Assembly: GCA_014762645.1 (NCBI GenBank)
Contig: JABURP010000127.1
Coordinates: 44,379-108,378 of the forward strand
Origin: Crocinitomicaceae bacterium
Lineage (GTDB): Bacteria; Bacteroidota; Bacteroidia; Flavobacteriales_D; Crocinitomicaceae
DNA length: 64,000 nucleotides
Direction of reading: 5' to 3'
The notes under the pieces are model-generated. The model ran no database searches. It saw nothing but the letters and a program-made list of their open reading frames with translations, and was not told the origin of the DNA. Position numbers and translations under genes: made by a program. Positions within the stretch are counted from its first letter, which is position 1. Each line of letters starts with the position of its first letter. This document shows, in pieces, positions 25,754 to 33,861 of this stretch.

Positions 25754-26595
25754 GTGGTAATCAATTTGTCATCCTGTATAATGGTGACAAAATAAATGCC
25801 GGCAGGTACGTCTGCGACAAATCGCCTGCTACCTTTCGACTTCTCCTTAAAGACGACCTGACCGAGCAAATTGCTTAACACAAATTCATAATCTTTTTCG
25901 TTCCTGGTCTCCACATTAATCCTCTTATCATACGTGAATACGAAGAACTCGTCCTTCATTTGAATTGCGGCCGGGCCATAAGAAACCGGCGTCAGGTTAT
26001 TTTTAGTTGATACTACTCCTGTCGATAGTGGAGTTTTTTTAGATCTCTTGTTGTAATCACCGTAAACTGCTAATCGGTTCATTCTAAATCTACCTTCCTG
26101 AAAAAAGGTAATGTCTGCAACTACTTTTACAAACATATATTCCATTTTTTCGGCATAGATATCCGATCCTGTTCTAACGTCTTTTTGTAAGGGAATCCAG
26201 GTTTTCCCATCACGCGAAACATAGGCAGTGGCATAGTTTACCAAGCAGTTTTCTATGGCATCAATATCTGCTGAAAGACGGAGGTCGGTATATCCAACCA
26301 TGTCTTCAATTTTCTTTTCAAAACCAATAGAATAATTTCCGGGATTGTGTTGGAAAAGTTCAATGTGATCCTTTTCAAACCAGGTGATAGTTTCGTGGGA
26401 TAAACCATTCAGTTTCCATCCTTCGAAACCTCTTTCAGTGCCTACTCCACACTGAAATAGTGTCTTCATTTGTTCGTGACCTGCTGAGTTAAGGGATTCT
26501 CCACAAACTCCTTTCGAAGCTGATTTTGCAGAGGTTGATGCTAATAGTGCGTAGGTAGTACAACTCAGCAGAACGGTTAGTGTTAAGCGTTTCAT
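25735..26595 (-). CDS. Secreted protein with T9SS type A sorting domain
   Basis: 286 residues. A signal peptide (MKRLTLTVLLSCTTYALLAS) is followed by a beta-rich domain (about 50-175). Parts such as TAYVSRDGKTWIPLQKDV and FRMNRLAVYGDY look like a discoidin/galactose-binding-type fold reporting an image-like fit, but the match is weak. The last 75 residues have the type A sorting pattern: YEFVLSNLLGQVVFKEKS, RFVADVPAGIYFVTI and a basic end TTKKVVL. It is therefore probably exported by T9SS and processed at the surface. No enzymatic motif is seen. Confidence 0.8.
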   Translation of the reverse strand: MKRLTLTVLLSCTTYALLASTSAKSASKGVCGESLNSAGHEQMKTLFQCGVGTERGFEGWKLNGLSHETITWFEKDHIELFQHNPGNYSIGFEKKIEDMVGYTDLRLSADIDAIENCLVNYATAYVSRDGKTWIPLQKDVRTGSDIYAEKMEYMFVKVVADITFFQEGRFRMNRLAVYGDYNKRSKKTPLSTGVVSTKNNLTPVSYGPAAIQMKDEFFVFTYDKRINVETRNEKDYEFVLSNLLGQVVFKEKSKGSRRFVADVPAGIYFVTIIQDDKLITTKKVVL

Positions 26596-26814
26596 ATATT
26601 GAGGTTCTAATTTCGTCTGCTATATAGCATAACACATAAGTATCAACTTGGTTACATAACAATAGGATATATTATATAATACTAACCTAATTATATGATT
26701 ATCAGATCAACCATCAATTTTTCTTAAAAAATCTTAAAGGTACCTGAACAATAATGCTTCCCATTTGTTTTTGTGATAGTAATGCTATTATTTATGTAAG
26801 TACAACATGACATT

Positions 26815-27492
26815 ATGGAACCGTTACTATCAAACGTACAGATTAAAGTGTTGGCACAGGTCTATCTTAAAGATCCTGAATCAAGTGAGCTTGGTAAGCG
26901 AATAGTTTCAGGAGGAATTGAACTTATAGATGAACTGGGTTTTGAACGGTTTACATTTAAAAAGTTGGCCCAAAAAATTGGTTCAACAGAAGCCTCCATT
27001 TACAGGTACTTTTTAGATAAACATCATTTGCTAGTTTATTTTACCCTATGGTACTGGGGTTGGATGGAGTATCGCTTGGTGTTTGGCTTAACGAATATTG
27101 AGTCTCCAACTGACCGCCTGAAAAAGGCAATCAAAATACTCACAGAGAAAATTGAACAAGACTCAGATTTTTCCCACATAAATGAAGTGAAACTTAACAG
27201 GATAGTTATAGCTGAATCTTCAAAAATCTATTTCAATAAAAATGTGGATCAGGATAACTCAGAAGGATATTTTGTAGCTTATAAAAACCTGGTTCAACGT
27301 GTAAGTGATATCATATTAGAAATCAACGAAGAGTTTAAATACCCGCACATGTTGGTTTCAACAATAATTGAAGGAGCACACCACCAAAGATATTTTGCCG
27401 AACACTTACCGAGATTAACCGACGTGATACAAGGCGAGGATGCTGTCATCACATTTTATCAAAAAATAGCACTTAACGCATTGAAACAATAA
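26815..27492 (+). CDS. TetR/AcrR-family transcriptional regulator of the adjoining export operon
   Basis: 225 residues. The N-terminal helix-turn-helix is clear: GIELIDELGFERFTFKKLAQ, then KIGSTEASIYRYFLDKHHLL (about 37-76). The C-terminal ligand domain is helical and poorly conserved, with unusual aromatic content (FTLWYWGWMEYRLVFG). It is the first gene of a four-gene run with ABC, HlyD and TolC genes (gaps 3, 1 and 5 bp). Being co-transcribed with the pump, it probably controls its own operon. The ligand is unknown. Confidence 0.9.
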   Translation: MEPLLSNVQIKVLAQVYLKDPESSELGKRIVSGGIELIDELGFERFTFKKLAQKIGSTEASIYRYFLDKHHLLVYFTLWYWGWMEYRLVFGLTNIESPTDRLKKAIKILTEKIEQDSDFSHINEVKLNRIVIAESSKIYFNKNVDQDNSEGYFVAYKNLVQRVSDIILEINEEFKYPHMLVSTIIEGAHHQRYFAEHLPRLTDVIQGEDAVITFYQKIALNALKQ

Positions 27493-27495
27493 AGT

Positions 27496-29202
27496 ATGCA
27501 AGCAATAGATGTGAAACAACCGGTAAGAAGATTTTGGGCACTGCTCAAACCTGATAAATTAGAAATCAGGAATGTATACCTATATGCACTTTTCAACGGT
27601 CTTGTATACCTTTCACTACCCATTGGAATCCAGGCCATAATAAATCTTATTCAAGGTGGTAGGGTCAGTACATCATTTATTGTATTAGTAATCTTTGTAA
27701 TTCTTGGTATAGCGATAAATGGAATTCTCACCATCAGTCAAATGCGAATTGTTGAGAATCTTCAACAACGAATCTTTACAAGGGCTGCATTCGAATTTGC
27801 CTATAGAATTCCACGCGTAAAACTTGAAGCATTATATAAATACTATGCACCCGAGTTGATGAACCGATTTTTTGATATCATTTCGGTTCAAAAAGGTTTG
27901 GCAAAAATATTAATAGACTTTACAACAGCTAGTATTCAGGTCTTATTCGGCCTCATTCTCTTATCATTTTACCATCCGTTCTTTATCATTTTTAGTTTAA
28001 TACTGGTCATACTGATTTATTTCATTTTCAAGATCACTGCTAGAAAAGGACTTGAAACAAGTCTTGAAGAGTCTAGAAGTAAATATAAAGTAGCTCACTG
28101 GTTAGAAGAAATGGCAAGAAACAATGTCACATTTAAATTGGCCGGAGAGACAAACCTTCCTCTTGAACGCACAGATAAAGAGGTGGAAAACTATGTTGAT
28201 TTTAGAGAAAAACACTTTAAAGTTCTCATCCAGCAATTCTCCTTAATGGTAGGATTTAAAGTAATGGTGGCCTTAGGTTTACTGGCTATTGGTGGTGTGT
28301 TGGTTATGGAACAACAAATGAATATTGGACAATTTGTTGCAGCCGAAATTATCATTTTGATGGTACTTGGAGCAGTTGAAAAACTCATTCTCTCATTGGA
28401 GACCATTTATGATGTGCTCACTTCTCTGGAAAAAATTGCGCAGGTAACTGATTTAGAACTGGAGCCTGAAAGAGGAGCAAAGATATCGGAACACTGTAAT
28501 AATCAAGGATTGGAAATCGAATTATCCAATGTCACTTTTGGTTATCCTGACTCAAGAGTTCCAATATTAAATGATGTGGATTTAAAAATTGAGCCAAACG
28601 AAAAAGTGTTAATTGTTGGACAGAATAATTCAGGAAAATCAACGCTGCTACACTTAATATCGGGGGTGTACGCTCCCAGCTTAGGTTATATTGCCTATAA
28701 CGGTTTCGGGCAAGGTAGTCTGGATTTACAAAACCTTAGATCTGTTATAGGGGATTGTCTTATGGAAGAACAATTATTTGAAGGGACGGTTTATGAAAAT
28801 ATTGCCATGGGACGTAAAGGTGCAACAATGCAAAACGTCAGGTGGGCCATTAAACACCTGGGACTTGAAGATTTTATTAAGTCCTTACCCAAAGGCTACG
28901 AAACGAATATTGACCCTGAAGGGCGAAAATTCTCTAAAGGAATTGTACACAAATTGTTACTGGCAAGGAGTATAGCTGATCTGCCAAAACTACTCTTAAT
29001 TAAAGATGCTTTTCAATCTATTAGAGCAGATGAGCGTAGAAAAATCATTGATTTTATCACCCATAAAGATCGCCCATGGTCTTTGGTAATTGTGTCATCA
29101 GATCCATACTTAGCGCAAAAAGTTGATACAATTATTTGGCTGGAAAATGGACAATTAGCCGGGCGTGGAACCTATGAAGAAATGAAAGATAAATTGATTT
29201 GA
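27496..29202 (+). CDS. ABC exporter-type protein with a degenerate ATPase domain
   Basis: 568 residues, half-transporter layout: membrane part with about six helices (1-310), then a nucleotide-binding domain (340-568). Walker A is intact (VGQNNSGKST, Lys381). Other motifs are lost. The signature LSGGQ is FSKGI (479-483). The Walker B region reads LLLIKDAF (499-506), so the usual Asp-Glu is Lys503-Asp504. The Q-loop Gln appears as Met, and the H-loop His as Ser535 in VSSDP. It sits between a TetR gene and HlyD and TolC genes, the layout of a tripartite exporter. ATP may still bind, but efficient hydrolysis is unlikely. It is not a broken gene: the frame is full length and codon use is normal. 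Confidence 0.88.
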   Translation: MQAIDVKQPVRRFWALLKPDKLEIRNVYLYALFNGLVYLSLPIGIQAIINLIQGGRVSTSFIVLVIFVILGIAINGILTISQMRIVENLQQRIFTRAAFEFAYRIPRVKLEALYKYYAPELMNRFFDIISVQKGLAKILIDFTTASIQVLFGLILLSFYHPFFIIFSLILVILIYFIFKITARKGLETSLEESRSKYKVAHWLEEMARNNVTFKLAGETNLPLERTDKEVENYVDFREKHFKVLIQQFSLMVGFKVMVALGLLAIGGVLVMEQQMNIGQFVAAEIIILMVLGAVEKLILSLETIYDVLTSLEKIAQVTDLELEPERGAKISEHCNNQGLEIELSNVTFGYPDSRVPILNDVDLKIEPNEKVLIVGQNNSGKSTLLHLISGVYAPSLGYIAYNGFGQGSLDLQNLRSVIGDCLMEEQLFEGTVYENIAMGRKGATMQNVRWAIKHLGLEDFIKSLPKGYETNIDPEGRKFSKGIVHKLLLARSIADLPKLLLIKDAFQSIRADERRKIIDFITHKDRPWSLVIVSSDPYLAQKVDTIIWLENGQLAGRGTYEEMKDKLI

Positions 29203-29203
29203 T

Positions 29204-30562
29204 ATGTTAAATATCTCTGAACATAGCGTTAGTAAAGCAGTACATAAACTCGGGCTTAAAACATTAAAACGAGTTGAAGAAAGGAAATCAAGCCGTGTTT
29301 TATTACGACTGGTTGGTGGCACTTTTATATTGGGGCTGATCATCATGTTTATTCCATGGACTCAGAATATTAGATCTCATGGAAACGTGACAACTATTAG
29401 CCCTGATCAGCGACCGCAAACGATTCATTCAGTAATACCCGGAAGAATTGAAAAATGGTACGTCAAAGAAGGAGATCATGTGAAGAAAGGCGATACAATT
29501 GCGTTTATTTCAGAGATCAAGCCAGAATATTTTGATGAAAAATTGCTCGAAAGAACCCAACAACAAACCGATTATAAGAAGCTCTCTGTTACCTCTTATG
29601 AAGAAAAAGTGAACGCATTGGATCAACAAGTAAATGCCCTGGCGACACAACGAGACTTGAAGTTAAATCAAGGCCAAATTAAGTTGAAACAAGCTCAGTT
29701 AAACGTAACCAATGATAGTATTGCATTGAATGCCGCAAGGGTTAACTATGAAACAGCACAGGAGCAATATGAGCGTATGTTATCATTGTATGAGCAAGGT
29801 CTAAAGTCAAAAACAGATCTTGAAAATAGAAATGTAAAGGTGCAGGATAGCTATTCCAAATACGTTGAAGCACAAAATAAATACCTGGCCAGTCAAGCTG
29901 AGTTGTTGGCTGTAAAAATTGAACTGTCTAACATAAAAATGAAGTATCGAACAGATATTGCGAAAGCACAATCTGAAAAATACTCTGCCCTATCCGGGAA
30001 ATTAGATTCAGAAGGCGAAGTCACTAAACTCGAAAATCAGTTTGCAAATTATCAGAAACGGAACAATTTCTACTATATCCTTGCGCCACAAGATTGTTAC
30101 ATCACACAATTAATAGCCAATGGTATCGGCGAAACTGTAAAAGAAGGGGCCCCAATTTTAAAAATAATGCCGACCAACTATACGCTGGCGGTAGAAATGT
30201 ATGTTGATCCGTTGGATCTACCCCTTTTAAGAGTGGGAGAACATGTTCGCCTTCAATTTGATGGGTGGCCGGCTGTTGTATTCTCAGGTTGGCCCAATGT
30301 AAGTTATGGGACATACGGCGGAAGAATTTATGCCATTGATCAGTATATCAGTGATAACGGGAAGTTCAGAGTTCTGGTAGAACAGGATCCAAATGATCAC
30401 CCCTGGCCGGATGCTTTAAGATATGGCGGAGGTGCAAATGCCATGATCCTGCTGGATGACGTTCCAATTTGGTATGAGTTATGGCGAAAAATTAACGGCT
30501 TCCCACCAAATTATTATAAAGAAGTTGAAAAAGATAAGAAGACTGATAAAGAACCGCATTAA
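29204..30562 (+). CDS. HlyD-family periplasmic adaptor (membrane fusion protein)
   Basis: 452 residues. One membrane helix near the N-terminus (LVGGTFILGLIIMFIPW, about 45-61) anchors it in the inner membrane. A split biotinyl/lipoyl domain flanks a long coiled-coil hairpin: HSVIPGRIEKWYVKEGDHVKKGD (in parts: PGRIEKWYVKEGDHVKKG) at about 78-100, heptad-rich helices at about 110-275, and IGETVKEGAPILKI at about 305-318. Beta-barrel and membrane-proximal parts follow. It starts 1 bp after the ABC gene, so it should bridge that protein to the TolC-like protein downstream. Confidence 0.92.
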   Translation: MLNISEHSVSKAVHKLGLKTLKRVEERKSSRVLLRLVGGTFILGLIIMFIPWTQNIRSHGNVTTISPDQRPQTIHSVIPGRIEKWYVKEGDHVKKGDTIAFISEIKPEYFDEKLLERTQQQTDYKKLSVTSYEEKVNALDQQVNALATQRDLKLNQGQIKLKQAQLNVTNDSIALNAARVNYETAQEQYERMLSLYEQGLKSKTDLENRNVKVQDSYSKYVEAQNKYLASQAELLAVKIELSNIKMKYRTDIAKAQSEKYSALSGKLDSEGEVTKLENQFANYQKRNNFYYILAPQDCYITQLIANGIGETVKEGAPILKIMPTNYTLAVEMYVDPLDLPLLRVGEHVRLQFDGWPAVVFSGWPNVSYGTYGGRIYAIDQYISDNGKFRVLVEQDPNDHPWPDALRYGGGANAMILLDDVPIWYELWRKINGFPPNYYKEVEKDKKTDKEPH

Positions 30563-30567
30563 TCCTA

Positions 30568-31977
30568 ATGTATAGATTGATTTCCATATTGCTTGTGATT
30601 CTGCCAATGATCTCTCATGGCCAGGATAGCCTGTTGGCAAATATGATGACATTTCAACAGTACATAACGCTTGTGAAACAACACCATCCCATGTCTCAGC
30701 AGGCGCGATTGAATAAAGACTTAGGAGACGCTTATTTATCCAGGTCTAAAGGTGTTTTTGATCCCGTATTAACTGGAAATGCAAATCAAAAGTATTTTAA
30801 CGAGCAGCAATATTATAGTATTATAAATGGCCAATTAAAAATACCAACCTGGTTTGGTGTTTCATTTAACTCAGGATACGATATCAACTCAGGAGCTTAT
30901 CTAAACCCAGAGCGAACACTTCCAGACGCCGGACTGTGGTACGCCGGATTAAATGTAGCGCTTGGTAAAGGACTAATCATAGATGAGCGGCGCGCAGAAT
31001 ACAAGAAAGCCCAGATTTTTGCAGAAAGTGCTTTGCAGCAACAAATCATTCTTTTGAATGAACTCTACCTAGAAGCATCAATGGCCTACTGGGACTGGTG
31101 TAAATCATATAATAAACTACTTGTGTACCAGGATGCTGTAGACAATGCCAATACGCGATTTGAAAACATAAAACAAAGCGCGATTGCTGGAGATAAACCT
31201 TTTATTGATACGCTTGAAGCCCATGTCCAATTACAAAGATGGCTTTACCACCTGTTGGATGCAGAGCTTGAGTATTTAAACAGCACGGCTTTATTAGAAA
31301 TATATATGTGGCAAGATGGTTATATACCTGTTGAATTGGATACGACTATAATACCCCCTGCCATTTCTGAGATATCCATTAATAATGTGAATCCTGAAAT
31401 AGCGCTTAGAGTTGACTCGCTTAAAAACTCACATCCCGAATTGCTATTAACTCAGTATAAAATAAATCAGAAAAAAGTGGATATTGATCTGAGCAGGAAC
31501 AATTTACTACCAGATATCAACCTTAAATATAACGCGCTAACTCATGCGGGTGATGGTGATCTTTCAGATAATTTTAGTTTAAATAACTATACCTGGGGAG
31601 CTCAGGTGAAGATACCTATGTTACTTAGAAAAGAGCGAAATGATCTACGCATCAATAAAGTAAAACTAGAGATGCTTCAAAATGATTTGGAATTTAAGCG
31701 AGAGCAGGTTGAATACAAAATTGAAGCTTCTTTGAATACTTGGGCAACGAGTTACGAGCAACTTAAGTTGTGGCAACAGACAACTCAGAACTATAAACGA
31801 TTACTTGAAAGTGAAGAGGTACTTTTCAAAATTGGAGAAAGTAGCCTTTTTATGGTTAATAGTAGGGAACAAGCATATATTAAAGCCCAATTGAAGCTGA
31901 TAGATACCATGATCAATAATAAAAAAGCAGCTTTAAAGTCGTTGTATGCTTTCGGAGTTATTCATAATGAAATTTGA
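30568..31977 (+). CDS. TolC-family outer-membrane efflux protein
   Basis: 469 residues with a signal peptide (MYRLISILLVILPMISHGQ). Two related halves with long helices and beta strands are typical for TolC: LVKQHHPMSQQARLNKDLGD and SKGVFDPVLTGNANQKYF in the first half, and LKNSHPELLLTQYKINQKKV and NNLLPDINLKYNAL in the second. It is the last gene of the TetR-ABC-HlyD-TolC operon, forming the outer-membrane exit duct. Substrate unknown. The tRNA-Ala gene starts about 100 bp downstream with no clear terminator in between. Confidence 0.93.
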   Translation: MYRLISILLVILPMISHGQDSLLANMMTFQQYITLVKQHHPMSQQARLNKDLGDAYLSRSKGVFDPVLTGNANQKYFNEQQYYSIINGQLKIPTWFGVSFNSGYDINSGAYLNPERTLPDAGLWYAGLNVALGKGLIIDERRAEYKKAQIFAESALQQQIILLNELYLEASMAYWDWCKSYNKLLVYQDAVDNANTRFENIKQSAIAGDKPFIDTLEAHVQLQRWLYHLLDAELEYLNSTALLEIYMWQDGYIPVELDTTIIPPAISEISINNVNPEIALRVDSLKNSHPELLLTQYKINQKKVDIDLSRNNLLPDINLKYNALTHAGDGDLSDNFSLNNYTWGAQVKIPMLLRKERNDLRINKVKLEMLQNDLEFKREQVEYKIEASLNTWATSYEQLKLWQQTTQNYKRLLESEEVLFKIGESSLFMVNSREQAYIKAQLKLIDTMINNKKAALKSLYAFGVIHNEI

Positions 31978-32078
31978 TACCGTATTCCGTTTCAGTGATC
32001 CAGAAAAATAAGTCAGAATAAAGCAAGTAAAGTAAGTTCGGTTTTTCATTGAATTATATATCTTTGCCGGACTGTATT

Positions 32079-32152
32079 GGGGATGTAGCTCAGTTGGCTA
32101 GAGCGTTTGACTGGCAGTCAAGAGGTCGTGGGTTCGAATCCCATCTTCTCCA
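32079..32152 (+). tRNA. tRNA-Ala (anticodon GGC)
   Basis: 74 nt. The acceptor begins GGGGATG and ends CTTCTCC plus discriminator A73, with a G3-U70 wobble, the alanine identity element, and a U6-U67 mismatch. U8 and A9 are followed by the D-arm GCTC...GAGC. The anticodon stem TTTGA/TCAAG closes the loop CTGGCAG with anticodon GGC. The T-arm is GTGGG-TTCGAAT-CCCAT. CCA is not encoded, which is usual in Bacteroidota. It is followed by a terminator hairpin, a GIY-YIG ORF and a broken second copy of itself. Confidence 0.93.
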
Positions 32153-32183
32153 CGAAAGCACAACTCTTTGTTGTGCTTTTTTT
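32104..32183 (+). repeat. 80-bp direct repeat, copy 1 (tRNA-Ala 3' part plus terminator)
   Basis: Runs from CGTTTGACTGG in the tRNA D/anticodon junction through the tRNA end and its terminator. It matches 32450-32529 at 79 of 80 positions; the only difference is A at 32138 against G at 32484, in the T-loop. The spacing between copies is exactly 346 bp. Confidence 0.9.
32155..32183 (+). terminator. Intrinsic terminator of the tRNA-Ala gene
   Basis: AAAGCACAAC pairs with GTTGTGCTTT around a TCTTT loop and runs into a T-tract, 2 nt after the tRNA 3' end. Confidence 0.85.
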
Positions 32184-32186
32184 ATT

Positions 32187-32456
32187 ATGTATTATATGTA
32201 TATCCTATATTCTACTTCAAAGGACCGATATTATGTCGGGCAATCTGATAATCTTGAAGAAAGGTTAAAATCTCATAATTCCGGGATTTCCAGATATACA
32301 GCTATTGCTAGGGATTGGGAGATTGTTCATACTGAGAAATTCGAGAATAGAACCGACGCTATCAAAAGAGAACGCCAAATCAAAAAGAAGAAAAGCAGAA
32401 AATACATTGAGTACCTGATTAGCTCAGTTGGTCCCGAAGAATTTCGGGACGTTTGA
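32187..32456 (+). CDS. Small GIY-YIG nuclease inserted at a tRNA-Ala gene (mobile-element-like)
   Basis: 89 residues from the ATG at 32187. An open frame continues upstream through the tRNA and terminator but cannot be real coding sequence. The single GIY-YIG domain has MYILYS (GIY strand), RYYVGQSDNLEERLKSHNSG (YIG strand plus conserved Arg and His) and KFENRTDAIKRERQIKKKK with the conserved Glu. This is the small stand-alone URI/YhbQ-like type. The last 12 residues are odd: Ile78-Gly82 are encoded by the D-arm of a broken tRNA-Ala copy, PEEFRD by a small inverted repeat, and the stop codon lies in its anticodon stem. The gene lies within a 346-bp unit bounded by direct repeats of the tRNA 3' half and terminator. 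A homing or tRNA-gene-targeting selfish role is inferred. Confidence 0.8.
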   Translation: MYYMYILYSTSKDRYYVGQSDNLEERLKSHNSGISRYTAIARDWEIVHTEKFENRTDAIKRERQIKKKKSRKYIEYLISSVGPEEFRDV

Positions 32457-32498
32457 CTGGCAGTCAAGAGGTCGTGGGTTCGAGTCCCATCTTCTCCA
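32420..32498 (+). pseudogene. Broken second copy of tRNA-Ala(GGC)
   Basis: Contains TAGCTCAGTTGG (32420-32431, same as 32086-32097). A hairpin-forming TCCCGAAGAATTTCGGGA (32432-32449) replaces CTAGAG of the D-arm. Then follow the whole anticodon arm, T-arm and acceptor 3' strand through A73. The 5' acceptor strand is missing: the sequence before TAGCTC does not pair with CTTCTCC. It therefore cannot fold as a tRNA. Its first part is read as the end of the GIY-YIG ORF. Confidence 0.85.
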
Positions 32499-32529
32499 CG
32501 AAAGCACAACTCTTTGTTGTGCTTTTTTT
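32450..32529 (+). repeat. 80-bp direct repeat, copy 2
   Basis: Second copy of 32104-32183 with one substitution (G at 32484). It defines the right edge of the GIY-YIG unit. Confidence 0.9.
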
Positions 32530-32530
32530 T
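32501..32530 (+). terminator. Second copy of the tRNA-Ala terminator, now after the GIY-YIG gene
   Basis: Same AAAGCACAAC / GTTGTGCTTT hairpin followed by eight T. It would end transcripts of the GIY-YIG gene that run through the broken tRNA. Confidence 0.85.
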
Positions 32531-32641
32531 GTGCGTACCTGGCACCCTCTATTAGTTTGAAAAGATAAAATTATCACGTTATTACAAATCTTTCAAAATA
32601 AATTCTGAAATTATATACCCAACTAAAGCTGCTATTAAATA

Positions 32642-33145
32642 ATGAAAATAGAATTGATACAGGGAGACATAACAAAAATAGAAACAGATGCCATTGTTAA
32701 TGCGGCGAATAATTCTCTGATGGGAGGCGGTGGTGTCGACGGTGCCATTCACCGAGCGGGAGGGAAAGCTATCCTGGAAGAATGCATGCAAATAAGAAAG
32801 CGCCAGGGAGGCTGCGAAACCGGTGAAGCTGTGATTACCACAGCCGGGGAATTACCGGCAAAATATGTTATTCATACGGTTGGTCCTATTTGGAACGGAG
32901 GTGAATCTGGTGAAAGAAATCTGTTGGCTAATTGTTATGTCAATAGCCTTAAAGTAGCAGAAAATAATCAGGTCAAAACAATTGCTTTTCCAAATATCAG
33001 TACCGGTGTTTACAAATTTCCAAAACAACTTGCTGCAGAAATTGCCATAAATACGGTAAGGGAAAATCAATTAGTGGATAAGGTTATTTTCGTCTGTTTT
33101 GATGATGAAAATTATGACATATACAAAGAGATACTTGAAGCCTAA
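32642..33145 (+). CDS. Macro-domain protein, probable O-acetyl-ADP-ribose deacetylase
   Basis: 167 residues, a single macro domain. Motifs: [19 protein letters not shown] (ADP-ribose adenine site and catalytic Asn), [14 protein letters not shown] (catalytic Asp in the MacroD-type GVDGAIH loop), VIHTVGPIW and [12 protein letters not shown]. These match the MacroD/YmdB class, which removes ADP-ribose or acetyl groups from ADP-ribose adducts. It stands alone after the tRNA region; no toxin or ADP-ribosyltransferase is nearby. Confidence 0.94.
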   Translation: MKIELIQGDITKIETDAIVNAANNSLMGGGGVDGAIHRAGGKAILEECMQIRKRQGGCETGEAVITTAGELPAKYVIHTVGPIWNGGESGERNLLANCYVNSLKVAENNQVKTIAFPNISTGVYKFPKQLAAEIAINTVRENQLVDKVIFVCFDDENYDIYKEILEA

Positions 33146-33237
33146 TAAGAGATAAACCCTGTGTGCCCTGATCGATTCCAAGAAGAAATTGATACCTTTA
33201 ATAACTCAATCACGTCTGAAAAACGAGTAGATACGCA

Positions 33238-33828
33238 ATGAAAAATTACATTCTTACAACGTTGTTAAGTTCCATTTTATTAGTGGGCTGCATGTCGGAT
33301 AATGGAAGCGGATATGACGGGGATGATGAAGAAGAGGAGGAGGAGGAAATAGAAGAGCTTTCGGAGTTTGGAGAGCTCGTTCAGGATAAGTTTGCTGAGG
33401 GTGATTTTCCGCATGAGTGCAAAGTTGATTTTGACAATTATGACCCAAAGGATTTCCTTACCAAAAAGGAATTCAGGTTGCTGGAATTATATATGGTGTT
33501 CCCGGGAGGATATATGGAGGAACGATACTCTGCACGGAACAAAATCACAATGGATAATGGAATCACTTTACTGACGGTAACCTCATTGGATAATGAAAAT
33601 GAACTGTCAACCTATTTGGTCACTTATGATGAAGAGGAATGGTACATAGACAATGTTCGCATAGGGTATGATGAAAGCGCAGAAGGTTTTCTAAAAATTT
33701 ACTCAAATGTAGATGGCGATACCATTACCAGAACAACTTCTATTTCGTTTGACGGTGAAGAGATGCTTGAAGTGGAACATTATTACATTCAGGATGATGG
33801 TAAAATAATTTGGGAACAGGATATGTAA
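33238..33828 (+). CDS. Acidic lipoprotein of unknown function
   Basis: 196 residues. The lipoprotein signal peptide ends in LLVGC (Cys18). Directly after it is a very acidic spacer (DGDDEEEEEEEIEELSE). The remaining 140 residues are beta-rich with repeated aromatic and acidic residues (YLVTYDEEEWYIDNVRIGYD), which fits a small periplasmic or surface beta domain. No family recognised. It precedes the SRPBCC-photolyase pair on the same strand by about 30 bp and may be co-transcribed. Confidence 0.75.
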   Translation: MKNYILTTLLSSILLVGCMSDNGSGYDGDDEEEEEEEIEELSEFGELVQDKFAEGDFPHECKVDFDNYDPKDFLTKKEFRLLELYMVFPGGYMEERYSARNKITMDNGITLLTVTSLDNENELSTYLVTYDEEEWYIDNVRIGYDESAEGFLKIYSNVDGDTITRTTSISFDGEEMLEVEHYYIQDDGKIIWEQDM

Positions 33829-33861
33829 ACCAAAATGCTACTTTCCTGTTCTTTACTTAGT

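Noticed and set aside
32049-32186. N-terminal extension of the GIY-YIG frame through the tRNA and its terminator
   Set aside because: The region is a functional tRNA and terminator; the nuclease domain begins at the ATG at 32187.
32327-32545. Minus-strand ORF of 72 codons over the broken tRNA (contains GEDGTRTHDLL)
   Set aside because: It is the antisense of tRNA sequence; this peptide string is a well-known artefact of translating tRNA genes in reverse.
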